In this document: positions 1 to 8,287 of the stretch, piece after piece
How positions within the stretch are numbered: position 1 is the stretch's first letter
Layout: each line of letters opens with the position of its first letter
Assembly (NCBI GenBank): GCA_964344935.1
Contig: CAYFPL010000010.1
Span: 134,190-198,189, forward strand
Direction: 5' to 3'
Length of the DNA: 64,000 nt
Origin: GCA-2731375 sp964344935
GTDB lineage: Bacteria; Pseudomonadota; Alphaproteobacteria; GCA-2731375
The notes under the pieces: model-generated
The model's input: the letters and a program-made list of their open reading frames with translations, nothing else
Databases searched by the model: none
Told to the model about the DNA's origin: nothing
Translations under genes and position numbers: made by a program

Positions 1-388
1 CCACGAACAGTTTCACCTTCCCCAGGCTCGGTTGCAGGGCCCGGATATTCTCGCGGAATTCGGCCGCATAGACGATGATCACCGCATCGGAGTTATCGAA
101 GATGTAATGCAACTCGTCGTGGCGGTACCGGTAATTGACATTGACGTGGACCAGCCGTGCCTTGAGGCAGGCCGAGAAGCATTCACTGTATTCGGCCCGG
201 TTGCGCATGTAGAAGGCGACTTTGTCGTCGGTCACGGCCCCGGCAGCCAGAAACGCACCGGCTAGGTTGTTGCTGCGCTGGGTGAAGGCCCGCCACGTGG
301 TGACGTGGCCGTCGTGGATCGTGGCCGGTGCTTCCGGACGCACGGTCTCGCCCACCTGGTCCAGCAGGTCACCCAGTATCCAATCCAT
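1..388 (-). CDS. Acyl-CoA synthetase / AMP-binding enzyme, N-terminal part (runs off window)
   Basis: An open frame on the minus strand starts at an ATG at 386-388 and runs off the left edge, giving 129 residues. It begins MDWILGDLLDQVGETV and contains the N-terminal features of ANL-superfamily ligases: a segment asking for a substrate pool (ITWRAFTQRSNNLAGAF-like), then YMRNRAEYSE, then the stretch VNVNYRYRHDELHYIFDNSD, which is typical of fatty-acyl or acyl-CoA synthetases. The phosphate-binding and adenylate motifs lie outside the window. The family activates a carboxylate with ATP and joins it to CoA; the substrate cannot be told from this part. Another member of the family lies at 3050-4651, but the two N termini differ clearly. 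Confidence 0.8.
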   Translation of the reverse strand, partial: MDWILGDLLDQVGETVRPEAPATIHDGHVTTWRAFTQRSNNLAGAFLAAGAVTDDKVAFYMRNRAEYSECFSACLKARLVHVNVNYRYRHDELHYIFDNSDAVIIVYAAEFRENIRALQPSLGKVKLFV

Positions 389-469
389 GACGCGGCCCTT
401 TGAAAAGCACATACAAAACGCCGGCCATCCTATGGATTATGACCATGACCCGCAATCGCCTGAGCGGCG

Positions 470-868
470 TTAATTCGCCTTCGGCTTCCGATTCAAGAAC
501 TCTTCCGGCGTCGTCCAGGTTCCGGGCACATGCCGGTTACCCCAGCGACCGATGGCCTGCAACACCTCCAACAACCCCTCTCCCATCCCGGTCAGGTGGT
601 AATCGTGGCGGGGGGGACGCTGTTGATAGAGTTTTTTTCCGATTAGGCCGTTCCGTTCCATTTCGGCCAGGCGGTTTGTCAGAATATTCGTGGTGATGCG
701 TTCCGGTGAATTCAGGAACTCCGAGAACCGGGATTTGCCGTTCATCATGTCTCTGACGATGACAAGGGTCCAGCGATCACCGGCGAGATCCAGCATGGTC
801 GCTACGGGACAGCCCGAACGATGCTCCAATTCATACCGACCCGCATTCTTCGCTCGTTGCCGTTTCAC
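470..868 (-). CDS. HxlR-family winged-helix transcriptional regulator
   Basis: The protein of 132 residues has the HxlR signature: CPVATMLDLAGDRWTLVIVRD, then GKSRFSEFLNS, then ITTNILTNRLAEMERNGLI, then the wing RHDYHLTGMGEGL. HxlR proteins are dimeric DNA-binding regulators that often answer redox or electrophile stress through an N-terminal cysteine; here a Cys sits just before PVATML. I chose the GTG at 866-868 because AGGAGG lies six bases upstream and the family match begins here; an in-frame extension to 1006 exists but looks unlike the family. The long palindrome at 1062-1103 lies upstream and is a candidate operator. The target genes are not known. Confidence 0.85.
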   Translation of the reverse strand: MKRQRAKNAGRYELEHRSGCPVATMLDLAGDRWTLVIVRDMMNGKSRFSEFLNSPERITTNILTNRLAEMERNGLIGKKLYQQRPPRHDYHLTGMGEGLLEVLQAIGRWGNRHVPGTWTTPEEFLNRKPKAN

Positions 869-1061
869 CGTGCCTCCTGTTTGCCTTATCGCTTGGACAC
901 CATCGCGCGACCACCCATCAACACCTAAGACAATGCGCTTGGCCACCAGGCACGTCAGCCCCACGCAATCGCCGCCGAACTTGGAGGCGCATATGCCAAT
1001 GCCCAAAAAGTTCTGGCGTAAGCGCGAGTGCTAGCGCCAACGCCAACAGGGTTTCGATTCT

Positions 1062-1103
1062 AACATCAAGACTTGTTACTTGCAATTAACAAGTCTTGAT
1101 GTT
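1062..1103. promoter_or_regulatory. Perfect 17-bp inverted repeat, candidate operator
   Basis: The arms AACATCAAGACTTGTTA (1062-1078) and TAACAAGTCTTGATGTT (1087-1103) are exact reverse complements separated by eight bases. Each arm is itself nearly palindromic around CAAG-N-CTTG, which suits two dimer-binding sites side by side. It lies in the 394-base gap between the divergent HxlR gene and the TfoX-like gene, so it may be the operator for one or both. It has no T-run, so a terminator is less likely. The binding protein is inferred only from position. Confidence 0.55.
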
Positions 1104-1262
1104 CTACTCCGACGGAATTTGATGTCGTCCGGGGCCAGCGCGGCGCCCATGCGTCGCGGCCCCAATTAAGAGGCGGACACGGGTTCTCAACCTTGCGGGC
1201 CCCGACAGGCCTTGTCACGGCACTTCGCGGCGGCGGCTCGGGCGATGAAGGGAGGTTTAAGG

Positions 1263-1604
1263 ATGGTCTATGATGCGGAATTGGCCTCCCGCGTTGAAGC
1301 GGTCCTGGACGGCATGGCCGGGGTCAGCCAAAAGCGCATGATGGGCGGTGTCTGCTTTCTGCTGAATGGCAACATGATCGGTGGCGCCGATCGGAGCAAG
1401 GACGGCGTCGGGCGTTATATGTTCCGGGTCGGCAAGGATAACGAGGCAGAGGCCCTTTCACGTCCCGGCGCCAATATCATGGAAATGGGCGGGCGGCGCA
1501 TGGGCGGCATGGTTTTCGTGGATGAGGCCGCCTGCGATACCGAAGCCTTGAAGGATTGGGTTTCGCTGGCCCTGTCTTTCGTGACCACCTTGCCGCCGAA
1601 ATAG
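1263..1604 (+). CDS. TfoX N-terminal domain protein
   Basis: The 113-residue protein matches the TfoX N-terminal family. It has a short helical start (YDAELASRVEAVL), then SQKRMMGGVCFLLNGNMIGG, where the RRMFGG-like turn is typical, and a later EMGGRRMGGMVFVD. This domain is found alone in many alphaproteobacteria, and its function there is unknown; only the full-length gamma-proteobacterial TfoX/Sxy regulates competence. The ATG at 1263 is preceded by GGGAGG, so I prefer it to an in-frame ATG at 1212. The next gene starts six bases after its stop, so the two are probably cotranscribed. Confidence 0.8.
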   Translation: MVYDAELASRVEAVLDGMAGVSQKRMMGGVCFLLNGNMIGGADRSKDGVGRYMFRVGKDNEAEALSRPGANIMEMGGRRMGGMVFVDEAACDTEALKDWVSLALSFVTTLPPK

Positions 1605-1609
1605 AGAGG

Positions 1610-2290
1610 ATGGGCAAAGTGGGTAAGGCCAAGGACGATTTCGCCGGGTTTTCGAAGGATGCCGTGAAGTTCTTGCAGGACCTGCGGGATAACAACAGCC
1701 GCGATTGGTTCAATGCCAACAAGACGATCTATGAAACCGCCCTGAAGTCGCCGGCCGCCGCTTTCTGCGAGATCATGACGGGGGAGTTGGAAACACTTAC
1801 CGGCATTGCCCACGACGCCAAGGTCTACCGCATTCACCGTGACATTCGCTTCTCCAAGGACAAGACGCCCTACAACAGCCATCTGCATATCTCCTTCGTG
1901 CCCCGCTCCGGTCCCGAGGCGCCGCCGCACTGGTTTTTCGGCCTGCAGGCGGACAGCCTGGCCTTGGGCACGGGACAATTCGCCTTCGCCAAGGGCGCGC
2001 TGGATACCTATCGGGAACGGGTGGCCGGTGGCGACGGCGAGAAGCTGGCCAAGATACTGGCGGGTCTGGAAAGGAAGGGCGTCCGGTTGAGCGAGCCGGA
2101 CCTGAAGCGGGTGCCGGCGCCCTTCGAAAAGGACCATGCCAACGGTGAATTGCTGCGCCGCAAGGGCCTGGCCGCTTGGATCGATTTCCCCGATCCGGCC
2201 GCGGCGACCGCGCCAGATCTGGTGAATACCTGCATGACGTCGTTCCGGTCGATCAAGCCGCTGCACGATTGGCTGATGACTTTGCCCTGA
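1610..2290 (+). CDS. DUF2461 family protein
   Basis: The protein of 226 residues has the pattern of the DUF2461 (TIGR02453) family: FSKDAVKFLQDLRDNNSRDWFNANKTIYE near the N terminus, KVYRIHRDIRFSKDKTPYNSHLHISF around residues 70-95, and a glycine-rich middle ending in a helix-rich C terminus. Length is normal for the family (about 220 residues). No biochemical function is established. The ATG at 1610 overlaps no other start and has GAGAGG immediately upstream; the preceding TfoX-like gene ends at 1604, so an operon of two is likely. Confidence 0.8.
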   Translation: MGKVGKAKDDFAGFSKDAVKFLQDLRDNNSRDWFNANKTIYETALKSPAAAFCEIMTGELETLTGIAHDAKVYRIHRDIRFSKDKTPYNSHLHISFVPRSGPEAPPHWFFGLQADSLALGTGQFAFAKGALDTYRERVAGGDGEKLAKILAGLERKGVRLSEPDLKRVPAPFEKDHANGELLRRKGLAAWIDFPDPAAATAPDLVNTCMTSFRSIKPLHDWLMTLP

Positions 2291-2304
2291 CCTTCCGTAA
2301 CCCC

Positions 2305-2393
2305 GTCATTCCCGCGCAGGCGGGAATCCAGGGAAGTCCCTCAAACTTCTGAAATCACGGAAAGATATGGACTCCCGCCTGCGCCGGAGTGAC
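2305..2393. repeat. Inverted pair of CGTCATTCCCGC-type dispersed repeats
   Basis: GTCATTCCCGCGCAGGCGGG (2305-2324, continuing to 2330) reappears as its inverted, slightly diverged counterpart at 2368-2393. Elements with this GTCATTCCCGC...GCGGGAATCC core are spread between genes in many proteobacteria as REP- or MITE-like repeats. Here the pair sits between two convergent genes and could fold into a long hairpin and help end transcription from both sides. I see no coding content in the gap 2291-2422. Confidence 0.65.
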
Positions 2394-2422
2394 AAATCCA
2401 TAGCCGTTCCTGAAATCGAAGA

Positions 2423-3043
2423 CTAGGCGAACTCCTGCTCCAGGGCACGCTTCACGCTCGGCCGTTCGCCTAGCCGTTTGTGATGGTCTTGAATTTTGGG
2501 CAGGGTCGCAATATCCACGCCGTCGCCGTCCAGCCATTGCGTCAAGGTGTAGAGATAGAAATCACAGATGGTGCAGTCGGCGCCCATGACATAAGGCCCT
2601 GCAAGCATTTCATCCTCGATCAACTGAAACGCCGCACCGACCGATTGCGGCACGAAGGCGCGCATGGCGGCGTGCGCCGTGGGATCGTCGGACCAGCGAT
2701 GGCCGCGCATGCGATGGGCATGGGCCACGTGCACCGAGGAACAGAGATAAGCGTTGAATTCCTGAACCCGTGCCAATGCGAACGGATCGTCCAGAGGCGC
2801 CATGTTCGCGTCAGGATATTGCTGACAGATATAGACCAGGATGGCCGGCGTCTCGGTCAGCACGCCCTGTTCGGTGATCAGGGCCGGCACCCGCGCCTTG
2901 GGGTTGATGGCCAGATATTCCGGCTTCTTTTGGTCTTCCGCCTCGAAACTCAGGCGGATGCCCTCGTAGTCGGCGCCGGCTTCCTCCAGGGCGATGTGGG
3001 AGGCCAGGGCGCAGGTATGGGGGACGTAGTAGAGCTTCAACAT
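2423..3043 (-). CDS. Glutathione S-transferase family protein
   Basis: The 206-residue protein has the two-domain GST layout. An N-terminal thioredoxin-like domain starts MLKLYYVPHTCALASHIALEEAG, with a Cys at residue 11 in the position used by beta-class enzymes, followed by the cis-Pro region ARVPALITEQGVLTETPAIL, in which the glutathione-binding Glu-Thr pair is visible. A helical C-terminal domain contains the family motif around GADCTICDFYLY. It would conjugate or reduce electrophiles with glutathione in the cytosol. Its start lies six bases after the stop of the upstream acyl-CoA ligase gene, so the two form an operon. Confidence 0.88.
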   Translation of the reverse strand: MLKLYYVPHTCALASHIALEEAGADYEGIRLSFEAEDQKKPEYLAINPKARVPALITEQGVLTETPAILVYICQQYPDANMAPLDDPFALARVQEFNAYLCSSVHVAHAHRMRGHRWSDDPTAHAAMRAFVPQSVGAAFQLIEDEMLAGPYVMGADCTICDFYLYTLTQWLDGDGVDIATLPKIQDHHKRLGERPSVKRALEQEFA

Positions 3044-3049
3044 GGCGCA

Positions 3050-4651
3050 TTAAACTCCAATCTTTTCGCGTTTGACGACGATGCCTTCCGCCTCCCGGTC
3101 CCAGGTGTCGGGCGTGATGCCATCGTCCTTGAGGATATGCTTCTGCACCTTCTGGGTCGGCGTCTTCGGCAACTCGTCCACCACCCGGATAAACCGCGGT
3201 AGCATGAAATGGGCCATGCGCGGCTCCAGATAGCGGAACAGTTCCAGCGGCTCGACGGTTTTGCCCGGCGCAGGCGCGACCACCACCATGACCTCGTCCT
3301 CGCTCAATTCGCTGGGCACGGGAATGGCGGCCACCTCGCCGGCCTCCGGATAGGCGTTGACCTCCGCCTCCACATCAAAGGAGGAGATGTTCTCGCCCCG
3401 CCGTCTGATGGCATCCTTGATGCGGTCGACGAAATAGAAATAGCCGTCTTCGTCGTAACGGAAACCGTCGCCCGTATGGAACCAGCCGTTGCGCCAGGCC
3501 TGGGCCGTGGCTTCCGGATTCTTGTAATAGCCATGGTTCATGGCCCAGGGACGGTCCGTACGCAGGATCAATTCACCGGTCTCGCCCGGCGCCACCTCGC
3601 AATCGTTCTCGTCCACCACCCGGGCCTCCACCCCGTCCCGGACCTTGCCGCAGGTGCCGGGGCCGGGCGGGTAGCTGTCCGAGATCATGGGCGAAGAAAC
3701 CTCCGTCATATTGAAGGTGGTGCGCATGTCCAGGCCATAGCGCCGGCCCACGGCCATGGTCTCTTCCGACCACGGAACGCAGACGGTTTTCTTCAGGGTA
3801 TGGTCCCTGTCCTGGTTGCTGGGCGGCAGCTTATAGAGGAATGGGATCATGGCACCCAACAGGCAGGTCATGGTGATCTCGTTCTCCCGCACCGTGTCCC
3901 AGAACTCGTTGGTCTTGAAATAGGTATCGAGGAAGCAGGAACCGCCGTTGGCCAAGGTGACGACGAAGAAAATCGTCCCACCGACATGGAACATGGGCAG
4001 ATTGATCAGGATCCGGTCGCTGCCGTCGATATAGGTGCTGGCTTCCGGCCCCATGGAATAGCCTTGCACGTATGACGACAGCACCGCCTTGGATGGGCCC
4101 GTGGTGCCGGAGGTGAAGATGATGTACTGCGTATCCCAGGGCTCGATCACATCCGGCAGCGCCGCCAGGCCCTGTTCAGGCAACAGCTTTTCCTCCGGGT
4201 GCGTGGTGAGGTTGCGCAGGCGCGCCGTGCCGTTGGTGATGATGACGTCCGCCAACTCGCCACAGTCGATTTCATCCAGACGGCCGGCCAAATCGGCATG
4301 GCAGATCATCAGTTTCGCATCGGATAGCTGCACCACGTGCTGCAACAGTTTGCCCTTGTAGGCGGTGTTCACGGGCACATAGACGGCGCCCAGATAGTTC
4401 AACCCGAACCAGATCAGTACGGATTCCCGGTTGTTGGGCTGCCAGGACAGCACATGGTCACCTTTCTTCACGCCCATGTCCTGCAAGCCCTTGGCTGCCC
4501 GGCGGGTCAGATCCAGGGCTTGGGCCCAGGTCCATTTCTCGCCGCCATAGAAGATGAAGGCGATTTCATCGGGCTTTTCCTTTGCCCAACGTTCCAACTG
4601 ATAGCCCAGGACACAGACGTCCCGGTCCGGCATGCGGGGATCGAAAACCAT
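3050..4651 (-). CDS. AMP-dependent acyl-CoA synthetase/ligase
   Basis: The 533-residue protein is a full-length ANL ligase. The P-loop motif IIFTSGTTGPSKAVL, the A5-type TEVSSP segment, the A8 hinge FHTGDGFRYDEDGYFYFVDR, and the C-terminal lysine motif TPTQKVQKH are all present. It resembles the CaiC / crotonobetaine- and long-chain acyl-CoA ligase branch. It activates an unidentified carboxylic acid to its CoA ester. The ATG at 4649-4651 has AGAGG eight bases upstream; an in-frame ATG at 4687 is possible but has no ribosome site. The GST gene follows at once. It is divergent from the DUF3604 gene at 4750. Confidence 0.85.
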   Translation of the reverse strand: MVFDPRMPDRDVCVLGYQLERWAKEKPDEIAFIFYGGEKWTWAQALDLTRRAAKGLQDMGVKKGDHVLSWQPNNRESVLIWFGLNYLGAVYVPVNTAYKGKLLQHVVQLSDAKLMICHADLAGRLDEIDCGELADVIITNGTARLRNLTTHPEEKLLPEQGLAALPDVIEPWDTQYIIFTSGTTGPSKAVLSSYVQGYSMGPEASTYIDGSDRILINLPMFHVGGTIFFVVTLANGGSCFLDTYFKTNEFWDTVRENEITMTCLLGAMIPFLYKLPPSNQDRDHTLKKTVCVPWSEETMAVGRRYGLDMRTTFNMTEVSSPMISDSYPPGPGTCGKVRDGVEARVVDENDCEVAPGETGELILRTDRPWAMNHGYYKNPEATAQAWRNGWFHTGDGFRYDEDGYFYFVDRIKDAIRRRGENISSFDVEAEVNAYPEAGEVAAIPVPSELSEDEVMVVVAPAPGKTVEPLELFRYLEPRMAHFMLPRFIRVVDELPKTPTQKVQKHILKDDGITPDTWDREAEGIVVKREKIGV

Positions 4652-4749
4652 GGAATGAACCTCTGGACTGTACCAACTTCCCGCCATTGTGGCACAACTG
4701 GGCGCGCAGGTTAAAACCTAGGCGGCGAAATTTGGACCGGGGGACGGCC

Positions 4750-7056
4750 ATGAGCGAATACGAGAACAAGAGCCTGGTGGATTCCGACCTGGTTGGCGAG
4801 GTCTGGACTACGGCCCAGCCCGGCACCGACCCGGTGCTTTACGGCCATGTGGAGATCTCACCCAAAGGCAAGTTCCCGGCGCGGAGCCTGCAGACATTCC
4901 GTTTAACCTATACCGTTGGCCGTTTCGGCCTGGACGATACTGGCGCCATCCGCGTCATGCTGCGGGCCATGGGCGACGGCGGCACGCTGCAGACCGATGA
5001 CCCCACCGGCTACAACTATGTCACCGCTACCACGTCGTCGGGCGTACCTTTGGGTGTGGAATACAGCCGCTATGGCACCATGCCCCGGCCGCGCTGGAAG
5101 GTTCTGACCATACGGGTCAGGGGCGGCTTCCTGCGCGAGGGCGACCGCATCGAGATCGTCTTTGGCGACACCTCACAAGGCTCCCCCGGCTTGAAGCTGC
5201 AATCCATGGTGGAACCCAATTTCGAATTCAAGGTCGCCGCCGACGTCTGCGCCGTGGGGCATTACACGCCCATCCCAAACACCCCGAACATCGACATCGT
5301 GCCGGGCGAGGCTGCCCTGTGGCGAGCCGTGCTGCCCAGCCTGCGCCGCCCCGGGGAACGCTTCCAGTTCGGCCTGAAGGCGGAAGACATGTGGGGCAAC
5401 CCCACCGATCGGGCACAGGGCATTTTAGTGCTCGAACCGAATATGCCGGTCGAAGGTCTGCCGGCGCAGGTGGATTATCCCCTGGGCCAGCGGGCCATGA
5501 CGTTCGAGAATTTGAGCGTGGAAGAACCGGGCATATTGCGCATCACCGTTCGAAACGAAGCCGGCGATGATGTCGCCCGATCGCATCCGCTGGTGATCCA
5601 GGACGGGCCCTATGGCGGCTATTGGGCTGATCTGCACGGGCAAAGCGGCGAATCCATCGGCATCGGCACGTCCAAGGACTATTTCGAATTCGGGCGCAAC
5701 ATGGCCTTTCTCGACGCGCTGAGTCACCAGGCCAACGACTTTCAGGTCAACAATGCCTTCTGGGCCTATCTGAACGAACTGACCGCCCGTTATCACGAGG
5801 ACCATCGCTTCGTCACCTTCCCCGGCTATGAATGGTCCGGCAATACGGCTGTGGGCGGCGACCGCAATGTCTATTACCGCACGGAAGGGCGGCCGATCTA
5901 TCGCTCCTCTCATGCGCTTTTGGTGGACCGCTCGGACCTGGACATGGACGCCAACAACGCCAACCTACTGTTCGAACGATTGGCGGACGAAGACTGCGTG
6001 GTCTATGCCCATGTGGGCGGCCGCTATGCTGACATCGCCTATGCCCACGACGGCACCAAGGAAGTCTCGATGGAAATCCATTCCGCCTGGGGCACCTTCG
6101 AATGGCTGCTCACGGACGGCTTTCCCCTGGGCCATCGCAGCGGCGTGGTCTGCAACAGTGACGGCCATAAGGGCCGGCCCGGCGCCTCCTATCCCGGCGT
6201 CTCCACTTTCGGCGCCTATGGCGGTCTCACCTGTTTCCTGACAGAGGATTTGACCCGCGATAGCTTTTTCGATTGTCTGAAACGGCGCCATCATTACGGC
6301 ACCACCGGCACCCGGCTGCACCTGGACGTCAAGGCAACGTTCGACGGGCCGGCAACCCTGTTCGATCAGGACCCCAATCTGTTTCCCGATACAACGTCGC
6401 AGGGCGTGGACCAGGTGATGATGGGCGACATCGTCCGGACCAGCGCCGATCGGGCCAAGCTGCATGTCCGGGCGGTAACACAGGCGCCCATCGAACGGAT
6501 TGAGGTGCGCAACGGCAGGGAGGTCATCGAGACCCTGCGCGGCCATGACACAGCTGACCTAGGCAACCGCATCCGGGTGCTGTGGAGCGGCGCCGAATAC
6601 CGGGGCCGGGGCCGGGAGACGAACTGGAAAGGCCGTGTGACGTTTCAGGGCGCCAGCATCCGCCGCTTCGAGAAGATCAATGCCTGGAACCATGAACGCC
6701 TGTTCGAGCAGCAGGACAGCCACACAATTGTCTTTGACGCCATCACCACCGGCAACTATGGCGGCTTCGATGCCTGGCTGGACGGCGGCGAGGGGGGCGT
6801 CCTATCCATCGCCACAAATCTGGGCAGCCTGGAAGTGCCCCTTGATGACATCGGCCTGGAGGACACTGTGATGGAAGCGGGCGGCCTGGAACGGCGCATC
6901 AAGGCCTTCCGCCTGCCGGAGGAGAACGATTGTCGCGAGATCGAACGGGCCGTGGAGGTCCCCATCGCCCCTGGCCGCGACAATCCCCTCTGGATCTGCC
7001 TCAACACCGACGACGGCTTCCAGGCTTGGAGCAGCCCGATTTACGTTTTTCAATAG
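4750..7056 (+). CDS. DUF3604 domain protein
   Basis: The 768-residue protein has an N-terminal beta-rich region of about 280 residues and then the DUF3604 core, beginning GGYWADLHGQSGESIGIG near residue 295 and running through FVTFPGYEWSGN, VYAHVGGRYADIAY and VVCNSDGHKGRPG. The pattern of His, Asp and Glu residues is like that of PHP-type metal hydrolases (the DLH, HVGG and SDGHKG motifs), so a metal-dependent phosphoesterase-like fold is plausible, but no activity is established. No signal peptide is seen. The ATG at 4750 is preferred over an in-frame upstream ATG at 4582 because the latter would lie inside the divergent ligase gene. The next gene is 205 bases away. Confidence 0.8.
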   Translation: MSEYENKSLVDSDLVGEVWTTAQPGTDPVLYGHVEISPKGKFPARSLQTFRLTYTVGRFGLDDTGAIRVMLRAMGDGGTLQTDDPTGYNYVTATTSSGVPLGVEYSRYGTMPRPRWKVLTIRVRGGFLREGDRIEIVFGDTSQGSPGLKLQSMVEPNFEFKVAADVCAVGHYTPIPNTPNIDIVPGEAALWRAVLPSLRRPGERFQFGLKAEDMWGNPTDRAQGILVLEPNMPVEGLPAQVDYPLGQRAMTFENLSVEEPGILRITVRNEAGDDVARSHPLVIQDGPYGGYWADLHGQSGESIGIGTSKDYFEFGRNMAFLDALSHQANDFQVNNAFWAYLNELTARYHEDHRFVTFPGYEWSGNTAVGGDRNVYYRTEGRPIYRSSHALLVDRSDLDMDANNANLLFERLADEDCVVYAHVGGRYADIAYAHDGTKEVSMEIHSAWGTFEWLLTDGFPLGHRSGVVCNSDGHKGRPGASYPGVSTFGAYGGLTCFLTEDLTRDSFFDCLKRRHHYGTTGTRLHLDVKATFDGPATLFDQDPNLFPDTTSQGVDQVMMGDIVRTSADRAKLHVRAVTQAPIERIEVRNGREVIETLRGHDTADLGNRIRVLWSGAEYRGRGRETNWKGRVTFQGASIRRFEKINAWNHERLFEQQDSHTIVFDAITTGNYGGFDAWLDGGEGGVLSIATNLGSLEVPLDDIGLEDTVMEAGGLERRIKAFRLPEENDCREIERAVEVPIAPGRDNPLWICLNTDDGFQAWSSPIYVFQ

Positions 7057-7261
7057 GAATTTACCGGGATGCTACAGCCTGCCATTAGCCAAAGGTCTGG
7101 ATTGCGCTATAGTATAGGGATTCGGGTCGCCGCATTCATGGAACCGGTTCGGATGGTTTGACCCTGTAAGAATAAGAAATTCCGCGCCGCCCGGCGCCGT
7201 ATTTTGGTCCGAACCCAGAGCAAGAACAAAATAGATCCTCGCGGATCAAAAGGAGTTTTCC

Positions 7262-8281
7262 GTGCCCACCACAACGGCCGAAACGGCCGAGGACGTATCG
7301 CGTATCGCATTTGGTTTCATGGCTTCCAAGGCCCTCTTCGCCGCTCTTCACGTCGATCTTTTTTCCCATCTCTCCACCGGTGCAAAGGACGAGGATGAAC
7401 TTGCCGACGCCGCCGGCATTCCCGTCAACCGCATCATTACCCTGACCACTGCCTTGCGCAGTGTCGGCCTGATGCTGCGCGAGGACGGCAAGCTGACCAA
7501 TGCGCCGGCGGCAGAGGCCTTTCTGGTCAAGGGTGCGAAGTACGATTTCGGCGACTATCTGCGCTATCAAATCGATGGCCAGATGTATCCCGTGCTACAG
7601 CAACTGAATTCGGCGGTGGACGGCACCTTGAACCGGGACGATATCGCCTCCTATGCCAACTGGATGTCCGATCCCGAGCAGGCGCGGATTTACAGCCGCG
7701 CTCAACACGCCGGATCATTGGGGCCGGGGCGCACCATCGCGCGGCTGGTGGATCTGTCGGATGCCCAAAATTTATTGGATGTGGGCGGCGGCACCGGTGC
7801 CATGACGATCAGTCTGTGCAAGGAAAACCCGGAACTGACGGCCACAATCATCGATTTTCCGAACGTTTCGGAAATCGGCTGGGACTACATCACCGAGGCC
7901 GGCCTGGTGGACCGGGTACGATATATCCCCGCCAACGCGCTGGAATGCGAATGGCCCGGCGAACGTTGCGCCATCCTCATGTCCTATCTGTTCAGCGGCG
8001 TGCCGGAGTCGTCCATCCAGTCCCTGATCAACGACGCCTATCGCCGCCTGCGCCCCGGCGGCACCTTGATGGTGCATGATTTCATGGTCGATCACACCAA
8101 CGCCCAACCGCAATTGGCCGCCCTATGGCATATGCAACACATGGCCTTTACGCCAGAGGCGGCGTCTCTGACCCCGGAACGGATCATCGCGGCGATGGAA
8201 GCTGCCGGCTTCGAGACACCGGCGGAGGCTGAGGTCATTGCCGATATGACCCGCATCGTCCATGCCAGAAAACCGGATTGA
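7262..8281 (+). CDS. O-methyltransferase family 2 (SAM-dependent)
   Basis: The 339-residue protein has an N-terminal helical dimerisation domain (about residues 10-95, with the winged-helix segment DELADAAGIPVNRIITLTTALRSVGLM) followed by a class I methyltransferase domain. Motif I is LLDVGGGTGAMTISL near residue 166; later come RLRPGGTLMVHDFMVD and a C-terminal AAGF segment. The layout is that of acetylserotonin/hydroxyneurosporene O-methyltransferases. The substrate is unknown. The start is a GTG at 7262 with AAGGAG upstream. It is convergent with the transporter gene at 8288, with six bases between them. Confidence 0.85.
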   Translation: MPTTTAETAEDVSRIAFGFMASKALFAALHVDLFSHLSTGAKDEDELADAAGIPVNRIITLTTALRSVGLMLREDGKLTNAPAAEAFLVKGAKYDFGDYLRYQIDGQMYPVLQQLNSAVDGTLNRDDIASYANWMSDPEQARIYSRAQHAGSLGPGRTIARLVDLSDAQNLLDVGGGTGAMTISLCKENPELTATIIDFPNVSEIGWDYITEAGLVDRVRYIPANALECEWPGERCAILMSYLFSGVPESSIQSLINDAYRRLRPGGTLMVHDFMVDHTNAQPQLAALWHMQHMAFTPEAASLTPERIIAAMEAAGFETPAEAEVIADMTRIVHARKPD

Positions 8282-8287
8282 GCCGGT

